Below are positions 30,982-41,871 of a stretch of DNA of 64,000 bases, piece after piece. Both the position numbers and the translations under genes were made by a program. A model generated the notes under the pieces. That model was given only the letters and a program-made list of their open reading frames with translations. It was not told where the DNA came from and searched no databases. The first letter of the stretch is position 1. Each line of letters begins with the position of its first letter. Source of the stretch: Cryoendolithus antarcticus (lineage: Eukaryota > Ascomycota > Dothideomycetes > Cladosporiales > Cladosporiaceae); NCBI GenBank assembly GCA_002077065.1, contig NAJO01000001.1:1240001-1304000 (forward strand), written 5' to 3'.

Positions 30982-33734
30982 CTAATCCAGCCCTATCCAT
31001 TCCGCCTCAGCACTGCCATCACTCATTTCCTCATCTTCGTTGTGCCTACCAGCGCCACCATTCGCGTGCCCATTGGTCTCAGCATGGCCGTTACCAATAG
31101 CCTTGATCTGTACCTCAGCACCAGGTTTCGGCTGAGCGAGAAAGAACTCGACCGCTCTCTCATTCTTCTCAGTCATCCTCATGATCTCGCCTTGCAGCCT
31201 CCCGACAGCCCGCTGCACTAATCGGACGACTTCAGCGAACTCGCCTTGTCGCTCCTTCAGCACTCTGCCGTGTAATCTGAGTAATGCCTCGATCCAGATC
31301 AAATTAAGCTGGAAGTGCGGCGAAGTGTCTGCCTCTACGGCCACAAACCGCAGTAGTCGCTCGAGGTACACGGCCGGTACATCGCGTACGACGAGGTCGA
31401 TGTCTGTGACAGATATCGTGATGTACACATGTCGAAGCAGCTTCGGTGCCGATAATCGGAACGCCATGATGAGTGCTTGAAGCCACTTGCCCTGCTGCAG
31501 CGTCTTCAACGTCGAAGCCGGCGTGACGTCGATATCGAGATCAAACGGATCAAACGTCACTGCACTGTCAAGAGAGTATATCAGCAAGCCCTCCGTGCTC
31601 GCCGCACAGAATGCTCGGCCAGTGGACGAGAAAGCTACACTTGGAACGCGTACTTCTGGTGCGGCTTTGCGTGTGCCTGCATCGCCTCGCTTCGAGCCGG
31701 GCAAAGTCGTGTCCATTCGGTCTTCGAGGTCTGACGCCTCGCCTGACTGGTCGAGGAGAGCTTGAGGTCCAGCTTCGGTGAGGAGCTGGGAGTTCAGGAA
31801 CTCTTGTGTGCCGTCGAGGGAGAGGTTGATGGAAACTGTGAATTTGCGCAGTAGCACGCCGGTCTCGACGGCGTAGAGGCAGATGTACTTGCTGTTGCCG
31901 CTCGCGAGAAGGACTGTGCCATCTGCGGAGTAGGCGATAGTGTCGAAGGACTTTGTGCCAGCTACGTTCGCTGCCAGGCGCCGATCTGTTGCTTTGCGCC
32001 CGCCTGATGCGTCTCGCCGACCGTCAAGACCGGACTCTTGAGAGCCGGAAGACAATGACCAGAACGTCAGCTGGCCGTCAAGGGTAGAGACAGCGATCTG
32101 TTTGCTATCTGGCCGAACGACTACCGCAAGAACGTCTGCTTGTAGCTGCAGTGGCTCTGACGTTTGTGTGCGCTGGAATATCGACCACAAACGGACAGTA
32201 CGATCCCATGACCCTGAGATAAGTGTTCCGCCGTTTGGCGCAAATGAGAGACTCGAGATGGGTCCTTCATGTCCAGACAGAGCGTCCAGCAGCTGACCAG
32301 TCTGCACCGACCAGATATGCACATCGAAGTCGTCCAGACTGCCTGCAGCGACCACTTCGCCACTCGGATCCACAGCGATCGAGCTGAAGCTGAGTCGCTT
32401 CGGTGCAGTGAATGTGCGAAAGCATCGGTAGCGTATCAAATCGAATGCACGCACACTGCCGTCAAGCGATGCGGTGAAGAGGACATTGCCTCTTCGTGCA
32501 AACTCGCACGCTGTCACGCCGGATGTGTGCTCAGTGAATGTCACCACGCAGAAACCCGATGCTGCATCCCAGACTTTGATCTTGCCGTCGTCCGCGCATG
32601 TGATGATTCGATCGCCCGAAGGTGAGTATGTTAGTGCATTCAAGTTGTCGAAGTGGCCCTGCTGCTTGAGGATGTAGCTCTCACTCTGCCATTCCCACAC
32701 CAGCAGCTGCCCTTGAGCAGAAGAGCCGAATGCCAGCCACTCGCCAGACTTGTTGACCGAGACTGTATCGATTGTCGATAATGAGATCGATAACTTGTGT
32801 ATCTCGCTGAAGCTTGGCAGCTCATGAAGCATGAAGATCCCGTTGCTGAACCCGGTCACCAGCAACTTCGACGAAGCGTGGAATGCTGCAGTTGTGAGAT
32901 GTGCGTGGTCCTGGAAGAAGTAGTGTCGCTCGTCAATGCGCCAGCGCTCGTCATCTGCAGTCAGGGCATCCGGATCTACGTCTGGAGGCGGCAGATATCT
33001 CCATTGAAACAGTGCACCATCCTTTGATATCGTGTAAATTGTCTCCTGGTCGTATGAGAACCACGCAGCATGTACTGCAGTTCGATGACCCGCTAAGACT
33101 GTTGGTGTGAAGCCCTCCTCCGGATCCAGACTCCAAATTCGCGCTGTCAAGTCTTTGCTGGCAGACAGGAAGAATCGTCCATCACTACTCCATTCAATGT
33201 TCTGTACTGCGTCGTGATGGCCCACGTATGTCCTGTATCTCACAAAAGGTGCAAAGCCCAGACCGCCACCTTCTTCATCTCCCTCTGTTGAGCCCGGCGT
33301 TGACGGTGTCTTCCATACCTCGATCTTCCGACCAAGCGCAACGGCAAAGAATCTCCCACTCGGCGAAAAGACAACCGCTGACACTGCACCTTTCAACGAG
33401 AAGTGGTACAGTACTACTCTCCGCGTGAAGTGGCTGAGTATGGCATGTCCTTGCTCGTCTACAGTCAGAAGTAGCTGACCTTGTGGGTGAAGGGCTATCC
33501 GGGCGATGTTCGTCCGGTGTGCGAAGGGCAGAGTATGCGATTTGTTGTTCACAAGGTCGAAGATGGTCACGCGATTGCCCACTGGCGAGAGCAAGGTGTT
33601 GCCGTCTTCGGTGTAGACGAGGTTGCCTTTGCGATAGACTGTGCCAAGAAGGTTGGAGAACTGGTGATGGACTTAGCTAGTGGAGGGTAGTGATACTTCA
33701 AGGGAGAACTACCTACATTGAAGTCAGTCTTCAT
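30982..33734 (-). CDS. PWP2: periodic tryptophan protein 2 (PWP2/UTP1), SSU processome
   Basis: WD40 scaffold of the UTP-B subcomplex, needed for 18S rRNA maturation in the nucleolus. An 18-nt first exon (33717-33734, MKTDFN) is followed by a 56-nt intron and a second exon 30982-33660, giving 898 residues, the usual length. The join MKTDFN-FSNLLGTVYRKGNL matches the strongly conserved PWP2 N-terminus. Tandem WD repeats fill most of the protein (for example IEWSSDGRFFLSASKDLTAR and LISGSWDRTVRLWS); the C-terminal helical Utp12-type domain lies after about residue 690, ending in an acidic tail (EDEEMSDGSAEAEWIGLD). It is divergent from the septin gene. Assignment is certain. Confidence 0.96.
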
Positions 33735-34267
33735 GTTGAAGGCCAGAAGGAACGCCGTACGCCGTGGAACAGAATGCTACCTCGGATGCTTGATATACAT
33801 TTCAATCACCAAAGTCTACGCCCGAACTTTTTGTCAGGCTACCTCGGAGTTCGGAGCCCATGCACCCCACAAACCTTGGATGATCTTGCCGCAGAGCCTC
33901 ACTAACCGCGTTGGGTGTCAGGGAAAGGAGAAGCCGTTTCCCACATGCTTGTCGCGAGTGCTACACACGACCGCACTGCACTTACTTCGCAGAGCACCGC
34001 AACTTACACATCTTTGGGCAAAACACTGAGAGCTCATCCACTGCACTGGTACGTTCAATGCCTTGGAGCACCCACTCGCGCGGCACCGTCAAACGCTTCG
34101 TCTCCAGTCCAGTCAAGCGCATGGAGCAGCTGCTTGCTCAACATGCCGGAGGGCAAAAGCTCGAGATCACCGCTGACGATGACTTAGCGCTACAAGCCAC
34201 GAACAACTGCTTGTCCAAGCACGGCCGCATCAGACTCGATCCAACGCCGACACCACAGCCTACCACG
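33735..34267. promoter_or_regulatory. PWP2/CDC12 bidirectional promoter region
   Basis: About 530 bp between divergent starts. The right part (34058-34267) is open in frame with the septin start and contains two in-frame ATGs, so it may be 5' UTR or an N-terminal extension. Confidence 0.4.
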
Positions 34268-35566
34268 ATGGCGGAGCATTTGTCGCCGATTGGCATTGCC
34301 AATGTGAGTCCGGCAGTCAATGGCGGGATGAGATGTACATGCTCATAGTCAGTAGCTCCCCAATCAACGCCACAAGATCGTTGCGAAGCGCGGCGCTGCT
34401 TTCACGATTATGGTAGCTGGCGAGTCCGGATTGGGCAAGACCACCTTCATCAACACCCTGTTCTCAACCACCATCAAGAATTACGCCGATCATCGTCGCC
34501 GCCACCAGAAGCAGATCGATAAGACTGTGGAGATCGAGATCACCAAGGCTGAGCTAGAAGAGAAATTCTTCAAGGGTAGGTGCTTGTATGGATATCGAGC
34601 ATAGACCTTCACTGACAGTACGTGCAGTCCGCCTGACCGTCATCGATACACCCGGCTTCGGCGACTATGTCAACAACCGCGATTCATGGCAACCCATCAT
34701 TGAGTTCTTGGACGATCAGCATGAGAGTTATATGCTCCAGGAGCAACAGCCGCGCCGCGTGGAGAAGATCGACCTGCGTGTGCATGCTTGCCTTTACTTC
34801 ATTCGCCCGACCGGCCACACACTGAAGCCTCTTGACATTGAAGTGATGAAGCGCCTGTGTTCGCGGGTCAACCTCATCCCTGTCATTGCCAAAGCCGACA
34901 CTCTCAGCCCTGCGGACCTGCTCAAGTTCAAGAGCCGCGTTTGTCTACCTGCACTGTCTCAGCACAATATGATCACTGACAATGAACCAGATCCGCGCCG
35001 TGATCGAAGCCCAAGGGATCAAGATCTACACACCACCCCTCGAAGAAGACGACGAGCCCGGTCTTCAACACGCACGCTCCCTCATCCAAGCCATGCCCTT
35101 CTCCGTCATCGGCAGCGAGCGCGACGTCTCCACTCCCGACGGCCGCACAGTCAAGGGCCGCCAGTATGCCTGGGGCGTGGCCGAAGTCGAGAATGAAGAC
35201 CACTGCGACTTTAAGAAGCTCCGCGCCATTTTGATCCGTACGCACATGCTTGACCTTATTCACACGACTGAGGAGAACCACTACGAGGCCTATCGCGCAC
35301 AGCAGATGGAGACGCGCAAATTCGGCGAAGCGAGGCCTCGAAAGCTGGACAACCCGAAGTTCAAGGAAGAGGAGGAGATGTTGCGACGGAGGTTTACGGA
35401 GCAGGTCAAGGTTGAGGAGGGGAGGTTCAGGCAGTGGGAGCAGAAGCTGATCAGTGAGAGAGATCGTTTGAACAAGGATTTGGAGGTCAGCCACTCGGTG
35501 ATCAAGCAGCTGGAGCAGGAAGTCGAGGGACTGCAGGGGAGCATGAGCAGGACTGGGCGTCGTTAA
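34268..35566 (+). CDS. CDC12: septin CDC12 (AspC-type)
   Basis: GTP-binding septin of the core hetero-octamer that forms rings and bars at septa. Four exons (34268-34303, 34356-34575, 34628-34938, 34991-35566) with three introns of exactly 52 nt give 380 residues. P-loop GESGLGKT at 34-41, switch-II DTPGFGDYV near 92-100, and AKAD specificity motif near 175; the septin-unique element follows the G domain. A C-terminal coiled coil runs from about 310 (KFKEEEEMLRRRFTEQVK to QLEQEVEGLQGSM). The start MAEHLSPIGIAN-LPNQRHKIVAKRG is what I expect for the Cdc12/AspC subgroup. Seventy further in-frame codons lie upstream, from an ATG at 34058. Assignment to septins is certain, to Cdc12 very likely. 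Confidence 0.93.
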
Positions 35567-36064
35567 GTCTTACGTCGAACGGCCTCTATGGAGATTTGAA
35601 GACCGCACAGCGACGCAATGTGAGCTAGTATGCGCGGGGAGGGACATATTGAGGAGCACGGACAGGCAGATAAGATACCATGGTTTTTCTCTATCAAGTT
35701 GCGTTATGGGTGTCGAGCGAAGGAAAAGTTGCTGTGTCCATAATACTCTAGGGCTGGCAGCTAGTGTAATGGATCTGTCGATAGTGCTCACGACTCTTCT
35801 CAACCCATGATCGCCGAGCCGTCATCCACTGAATCGTCACCGTGCAGCTGCTCACACTCATTACTACAACACGGCAACTACGTGCTGGTCAACGTCGTCC
35901 TTCCCTCATATTGCCCAAAAGCGAGCATTCTCTTTGGATCCGCTCTCCAGCATTTAGCGCCGGATACGACCGCGCCAATCGCGAACAGTCTGACTGGACA
36001 TCTGCAGTCCCTCGATATTCATTGCTACACCCACACATTATCACCCAATGATGTTCTCCGCACC
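35567..36064. other. intergenic
   Basis: About 500 bp between CDC12 and the WDR83-like gene. The frame of the latter is open upstream to 35807 but lacks conserved sequence, so I treat it as 5' UTR. Confidence 0.45.
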
Positions 36065-37251
36065 ATGACAACCCCCTCATGGGCTCTCACGCCCATCCGA
36101 CTCCCTCCCCTCCCCTCCGCCGCCCCCCTGAACGCCCTCACCTTCTCCTCAGGCACAGGCTCCTACCTCCTCACCGGCTCCTCAGACCGCTCAATCACGC
36201 TGTACAACCCCGCGAAGAAGCTGAAATTGCAGTCCTACGCCGCGCACGCTCGTCCCGTGCTGTCCCTCGCAACCTCTACCGACAACTCCCAGTTCCTGAG
36301 TGGAGGTGGGGATAAGACTGTCTTCGTCTGGGACGTTGCTACTGCGAAGACTGTGAGGAGATTCGTAGGACATAGCGGACGGGTCGAGGGCGTTGCGTGG
36401 GGAGGTGAGGGGGATAGCGTGGCTGTTAGTGGGAGTTGGGATGGGGGTGTTAGGGTTTGGGATCTGAGGAGTAGAGGGGAACGGGCTGTGGGGATCTTTG
36501 GCGAGGCGGGGGATGCTGTTAGTTGTGTGGATGTTAGGGGCGGGTTTATATTGGCGGGGAGTGTGGATGGACGAGTGAGGGGGTANNNNNNNNNNNNNNN
36601 NNNNNNNNNNNNNNNNNNNNNNNNNNNNNNNNNNNNNNNNNNNNNNNNNNNNNNNNNNNNNNNNNNNNNNNNNNNNNNNNNNNNNNNNNNNNNNNNNNNN
36701 NNNNNNNNNNNNNNNNNNNNNNNNNNNNNNNNNNNNNNNNNNNNNNNNNNNNNNNNNNNNNNNNNNNNNNNNNNNNNNNNNNNNNNNNNNNNNNNNNNNN
36801 NNNNNNNNNNNNNNNNNNNNNNNNNNNNNNNNNNNNNNNNNNNNNNNNNNNNNNNNTCACGAGTGTGACGAGCAGTGGGGATGGGGAGAGCTATTTGGTG
36901 GGTACGTTGGATTCGAGATTGAGGTTGATGGATCGGAAGACCGGGAAGTGTTTGCAGACGTTTTGGGATGATGAGATGGTATGTGAGAACTATCGCATAC
37001 GGTCCACACTGGCTATGGGCGACTCGCTGGCTGTAAGCGGGAGCGAAAACGGGCAAGTGCTTTGCTGGGACGTACTGACGGGTGAGCTGCGGTATCGACT
37101 TCGGCATAGCGAGGATGGGCCTCGAACGAAACCCGATGCGACTGCGACAAAACTGGACGTGGTCTCGGCTGTCGCTTGGAACCCTGCAAGAAAGCAATTG
37201 GCGAGTGCAGGTGGCGACGGCGGAGTCACAATCTGGGACATGGCAAGCTGA
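36065..37251 (+). CDS. WDR83: WDR83/MORG1-like WD40 protein, interrupted by assembly gap
   Basis: WD40 propeller protein; the animal relative WDR83/MORG1 is a MAPK scaffold and spliceosome-associated factor. Visible repeats include LTGSSDRSITLYNP, LSGGGDKTVFVWDV, VSGSWDGGVRVWDLRSR and, after the gap, LVGTLDSRLRLMDRKTGK and ASAGGDGGVTIWDMAS at the end. The segment ILAGSVDGRVRGY just before the gap is a strong WDR83 signature. The gap (36586-36856) removes the next blade; in the relative only about 80 nt separate the flanking motifs, so the missing 271 bases probably also hold an intron or the gap length is nominal. Total length therefore cannot be stated. Start chosen at the ATG in CACCATGACAACC. 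Confidence 0.85.
36586..36856. other. assembly gap (271 N)
   Basis: Unresolved bases inside the WDR83-like gene. Any translation across this interval is meaningless. Confidence 1.
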
Positions 37252-37811
37252 GCGACCAGTCTTGCAATAGACTTTAGTGAGGAGCACCACGTGACCGGAC
37301 TCTCTAAGATTGCGCACTGGCCACGGAAATTTCACGAACTCACTTTCGAGTCCGGGCTCACGCTGCCGCCGGGGTGTTGCCATACACTTGACTGGGGCAG
37401 CGGAAGGGTTCTGCACCGAGTGAAGAGTCCCTGGGTGATGCACGTCGAAGAGAAGCTTTAGAGCGTTGACTGGGCGCGCGCTGCTCGTGAAGTCCGCTTT
37501 GTCGATGGTGAGAACGGCCGTGTAAGTGGCTGTGGATTTGAGGATACAACCGAGACATACATCACGCATGTGTCCTCGAGTGCTCGGCCTCGAAGGTAGG
37601 TCAGCTCATGAAGCTCTGGCTGGTTTATCAACAGTCTTTTCTTCCCTGTTCTCTCGCTCAGATTTCTACTCTCGTACTTCACAAGTGAGAAATTTGACAC
37701 ACCTTCCTCCATCCCCGTCGATCAACACATCAACAATACATCATCACAAGACTACCACATTACTTCAGACCCCTCACTCTGAACGGGTCAGACTTTACCA
37801 TATCAACCACC
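37252..37811. other. intergenic
   Basis: About 560 bp. A CACGTG is present near 37286. The right end is CT/CA-rich leader sequence before CACCATGG. No gene supported. Confidence 0.45.
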
Positions 37812-38807
37812 ATGGCACCCATCACCACCAACACCAGCAGCGGCGCCTTATTGTCGACGTACCGTCACACTTCCAAGGTCGCGAAGCTACGTTCGTCAAT
37901 CCGCCGCCAGCACCGGGCATTTGCCAAGATTGAACACAACCGACTTGTCGCGACGCTCCTCTCTACGACCCCGGATCGCATCTCCACGACACAGCAATGG
38001 AACACGTACTTGACTTCTCACCCCCACACGAAGGCACTGAGAACATGCGCCTACCAGACATCGACCTTCGGAGCCGAGTTCACGGTCTCGAGATGGTGGG
38101 ACGGCAATCATAGCTTGTGGACCGAGGGCCTGCTGGCAGATGCAACTACCAGTAAGGTTCCGAGCATGCAATCAGTGGTGAGACGATGCACGAAGATTTA
38201 TATCCGGCTCATGCTGGCCGGTCTGAAGCCTCTCAATCGATTTCACGAGAGTGAGGATGTCGCGTTGATCGAGAAGACTGTGAGAATGGCTTTGCGTCCT
38301 GTCGAGCGACTCGTGCAAAAATGTCGGAGGGCGGAGGAGGTGACTGTTGAGGTTAATGGGAAGGATGGAGTGACGACTAGCATTGCTGCTGAGATGATCG
38401 GGGACTTGTGGGCAAACGAGGATCCTAGGGTCACTATTACGCGAGTGAGGACGCAGGAGATTCCGCCGGTCTGTGCGGGGCACTTCGGGCGCAGGGTACG
38501 ACGGATTGATGGAGAGGGATCTGCGCATCGTGTGCTGCAGGTCAGCGAGCGGGGCGAGACGGAGTCTGAGAAGAGCATTCGGAAGTGGCTTGATGGGGTT
38601 GAGCATGACGTAGTGGTGATCGAGGATGATGAGGTGGAGGTTGCAGTCAAGGTGGAGCAGGTCGAGGAGTCTGAGGTCGAGGAGCATGACGAGGAAGAGT
38701 ATGAGCAGGAAGAGTATGTGCAGGAGGAGTATGAGGAGCCGCGACCTGGGATGATGATCAGTGGCGTCTACTATGTGAGGAAGGGCGGGGAGCTGATGGT
38801 CATGTAA
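37812..38807 (+). CDS. unknown protein with acidic EEY-repeat C-terminus
   Basis: One exon, 331 residues, starting in an excellent context (CACCATGG). I do not recognise the family. The N-terminus is basic (KVAKLRSSIRRQHRAFAK), the middle is helical with mixed charge, and residues from about 265 are strongly acidic. Within them lies a short tandem repeat of EEY plus two residues (EEEYEQEEYVQEEYEE) followed by PRPGMMISGVYYVRKGGEL. No signal peptide or membrane span. The basic-head, acidic-tail pattern fits a nucleic-acid or histone-binding protein, but that is speculation. Confidence 0.65.
   Translation: MAPITTNTSSGALLSTYRHTSKVAKLRSSIRRQHRAFAKIEHNRLVATLLSTTPDRISTTQQWNTYLTSHPHTKALRTCAYQTSTFGAEFTVSRWWDGNHSLWTEGLLADATTSKVPSMQSVVRRCTKIYIRLMLAGLKPLNRFHESEDVALIEKTVRMALRPVERLVQKCRRAEEVTVEVNGKDGVTTSIAAEMIGDLWANEDPRVTITRVRTQEIPPVCAGHFGRRVRRIDGEGSAHRVLQVSERGETESEKSIRKWLDGVEHDVVVIEDDEVEVAVKVEQVEESEVEEHDEEEYEQEEYVQEEYEEPRPGMMISGVYYVRKGGELMVM
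38686..38743 (+). repeat. GAG/TAT-type microsatellite in coding sequence
   Basis: A purine-rich tract of near-repeats of GAGGAGTAT or GAAGAGTATGAGCAG, encoding the EEY repeats of the acidic unknown protein. Confidence 0.6.
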
Positions 38808-39255
38808 GACCTCGAGATCAGACAGATGACACTCTACCGATGATAGCCTCAAGAAGGCTGTATATCCCTATCTCTTTCACGGTTACTGAACTCGCCCTTG
38901 AATCAAGCCTTTTGGCTGAGCATATCTTGACTTTCAGCCCCACGCGGGGTGAGGTATCCCTGCATTCCATTGACACCCCTTCCCCTGCCACTGCATTCAT
39001 TACCCGGTTCTGTTACACTGCATTATTCAGCTATACTGCCGTGATCCGCGCCCTCGCTATTGACCGTGGCGCTGCTGTGTGTCACCGCAGTGCTCGTGCG
39101 CGTACACATGTCCGACTACTCACCACGCGCTTGACAATTACCTCTCATATCAAGCTCCCATGGACGGCGATCTGCTTGTCACGCCAACACGATAGGATCT
39201 CCCCTCCCTTCTTCTCTCACCAAATCCTCTTCTACGCTCTCTAGCATCGTCCACG
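38808..39255. other. intergenic
   Basis: About 450 bp; pyrimidine-rich towards the right end (CTCCCCTCCCTTCTTCTCTC near 39197), typical of a fungal core promoter and 5' UTR. Confidence 0.45.
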
Positions 39256-41082
39256 ATGGGTCTCCTCAAGCACTTCCGCTCCAAGTCCCACCTCCGCGAC
39301 GCAGGTCCTAAATCCCCCGACCGAGCAATCCCCTATATGCCCGCACGCTACGGCCGAGACTTCACAACGCGCCTCCCCGACACAATACTCGAGCGCATCT
39401 TCTCATACGTCTGCGCTCACACCCTCGACGAGACCTACGAGCCCAGCGAGCGCTCGCAGATAGGCGATGGCTGCATGCTCTGCGACTTGCGCGATCTGGC
39501 ACACAGCGCGCAAGTCAGCAGGAAGTGGTACCGAGTCGCGCAGAAGCTGCTTTATACGAGCGTGCGGATCGATGCTGTGCATTACTGTGCGCTGGAGGAA
39601 GAGCTCGCGGAGCGGAGAAGGAAGGCAGCGAAACACTTTCGAAGTAAGTCGAGTGTTGAGGCTGGCGAAGTGCCGAATATTCGGCTTTCGTTACTGGCGA
39701 GGACAGTGAGGGAGAGTGCGACGCTGGCGTCGCAGGTGCTGTTCTTGAAGGTGCCGTATATGACGAGGGAGACTTCGAAGGGGAACCTGGCGCGAGCTGT
39801 GTCGGCGCTGCCGAATCTGAGATATGTGGACTTGCCTGAGGGTTTCTTCACGGGAGATCCGAGTTGCTATCCGCTGAGACAGGAGCTGCAGTCTCGATGT
39901 CCGGATATACGGAAGATGAGCTATCGGGCTGGGTCGGAGGAGGCGTTGGAGTTACTTGCGCAGAGGTATTGGCAGAATCTGGAGATGCTGGAAATCTCGA
40001 GTCTGGCTATCGAGCCGGTGACGCTGAGGATAGTGCTGGGATGCTTGCCTACGCTGCATGATCTAACTTTATCGGATCTGGACTGGATAGATGACACTAT
40101 CTTCCACTCGTCGCCTGGGCAGCTACCAGACTTCCCTCCGCTACAGACACTGAAGCTCGAGGACACACCTCGAATCACAGCGGAAGGCATCAAGACATAT
40201 CTTGAAGCGCCGCATTGCCGAGAGAATCTGTCTGCGCTCACGCTGTCGAGCACAGGCGTACTCGTGCAGGATATCCACACATTTCTTTGGAGCGCCAGTA
40301 GCTTGGCCGAGCTGTCCATCTCAGCAATAGCCCACAAGTCACTCGGCCTCGCCACAGCGGACCTACAACCACTCACGAGCATAAGCCTGCACACCCTTCA
40401 CTATGAGATCACCTCTAGCGAAGACGTTCACGGTCTGCAAAAGCCTGCGGAGTCCTACTACGCGTACCTGGCTAACAGCCTGCACTCGAACTCTCTCCCT
40501 GGCGTCACAACACTCTACGTCCGCGACCCACAATTCCCTGAGCTCCTACTCCTGCCACCCATGCCACCACTCCCGACATCTCACACAGGTAATAGCTCAC
40601 TCAACTCGAAGACTTCCACGCACTCGTCCGTCCGTGGCCCTCTTGCACCTCCCTCATCACAGCACTTGGGCCCACCTCAACAGTCATCCTTCTCGCAGAC
40701 GCTAGAAGTCTTTTCGAAAGGCCTCGACGAGACAGAATGGCTCTTCACCTCCATCACGCCCGCACCACCTTCTGCCAATCGTCGCGGTAGCGTCATTTCC
40801 GGCGGCCGACCTTTATCAGCATACTCTGCTTCACGCGGCTTGGGGCCGCAATGGGCTCAGGGTGGCTTCGGAGGCGAGGCAAGGAAGAGTGTCATTGTGG
40901 GAAATGGGTTTGGCGGGTTCCTAGCTGTTCCTAGCGAGGAGGTACCCAGACCACTGAGTAGAGAGGGGAGATGGGGAAGTGGGGAGTCGGCTTGGTCGGG
41001 GTTGAAGCCGCCGCCTGTTGTTGGCGGGGCGGAGGTGAAGGGACATGCGAGGAAGGGAAGTAAGCATGATTTATGGCGGTGA
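39256..41082 (+). CDS. F-box protein with leucine-rich repeats
   Basis: Single exon, 608 residues. An F-box lies near residues 38-100 (RLPDTILERIFSYVCAHTL, then SAQVSRKWYRVAQKLLYTSV), with an insert between its helices. It is followed by irregular leucine-rich repeats (LPNLRYVDLPEGFF, NLEMLEISSLAIEPVTLRI, LPTLHDLTLSDLDWI, LQTLKLEDTPRITAEGI). The C-terminal 180 residues are Ser/Pro/Gly-rich and disordered. F-box-LRR proteins act as substrate receptors of SCF ubiquitin ligases; the substrate is unknown. The start MGLLKHFRSKSHLRD carries a basic N-terminus with a possible myristoylation glycine at position 2. Confidence 0.8.
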   Translation: MGLLKHFRSKSHLRDAGPKSPDRAIPYMPARYGRDFTTRLPDTILERIFSYVCAHTLDETYEPSERSQIGDGCMLCDLRDLAHSAQVSRKWYRVAQKLLYTSVRIDAVHYCALEEELAERRRKAAKHFRSKSSVEAGEVPNIRLSLLARTVRESATLASQVLFLKVPYMTRETSKGNLARAVSALPNLRYVDLPEGFFTGDPSCYPLRQELQSRCPDIRKMSYRAGSEEALELLAQRYWQNLEMLEISSLAIEPVTLRIVLGCLPTLHDLTLSDLDWIDDTIFHSSPGQLPDFPPLQTLKLEDTPRITAEGIKTYLEAPHCRENLSALTLSSTGVLVQDIHTFLWSASSLAELSISAIAHKSLGLATADLQPLTSISLHTLHYEITSSEDVHGLQKPAESYYAYLANSLHSNSLPGVTTLYVRDPQFPELLLLPPMPPLPTSHTGNSSLNSKTSTHSSVRGPLAPPSSQHLGPPQQSSFSQTLEVFSKGLDETEWLFTSITPAPPSANRRGSVISGGRPLSAYSASRGLGPQWAQGGFGGEARKSVIVGNGFGGFLAVPSEEVPRPLSREGRWGSGESAWSGLKPPPVVGGAEVKGHARKGSKHDLWR

Positions 41083-41871
41083 GGTGATGGTTCAACGGGA
41101 TGGAACGGGCGCGGTCTGCATTCGATAATAAGACTGCTTCTCGTGATGCATGATATGAGAGATGGACGGGAAGTGTAGGATGAGTCGACGATGCAATGAA
41201 CTTGAAGACCTCAATCTGTGCTTCCCGATCCTCGTCTGCTAGAATTCCCTTGCGATATCACAGAGCTGTCGACGTCAACTTGATGCCGATGTTTTGCGCA
41301 TCCGCTTTGCGTCACTACAAATAGTGCCGGTACTATGAAGCACTGGGCTGGCTTCGAAGGAAGTCATGACTGCCATCGCACCTTCCTTTTTTGCACTCTG
41401 ACTTTATGTGGTGTCATTAAGAGAGCAGTAGAAGCTTGCACATGTCATATAGCTCGGTCTTTAGACAAGCAAACCTTCCCCAAGATCTAGCACGTGAAAA
41501 CGCACCCACCTCCCATCGCTCCAAGCTTCTTCTCACTCTGCCGTACTCCCCTGCCAATGACTTGGATCATTCTCTCGCTAAGATCAGCTAGCGCAAACAC
41601 ATCAGCCGAAGAACATGTGACAATCCGCACATCTGAACTCCTCACCGACGTGCGATCATCTCTCGCTCCGTCGCTCTCGTGCAGGCACATGTATTCTAGT
41701 AGCACGTGCATGATCTGTTGCGGATGATATAAGGCCAGACGATTGCGCATTGAGCGGTTCGACACGCATAGTTCTACGTTCTTGGGGGCTGGCTTTGCGC
41801 TGAGTGGACTTGAGACGAAGCGGTGCTGACCTTCCGGCCGGACGACATTGGCTACCACCTTACTTTGAAAG
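41083..41871. other. intergenic, 5' flank of the Opi1-type gene
   Basis: About 790 bp. CACGTG boxes near 41491 and 41703. An open minus-strand frame (41487-41924) overlaps the next gene's first exon and shows no domain; I do not call it. Confidence 0.4.
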
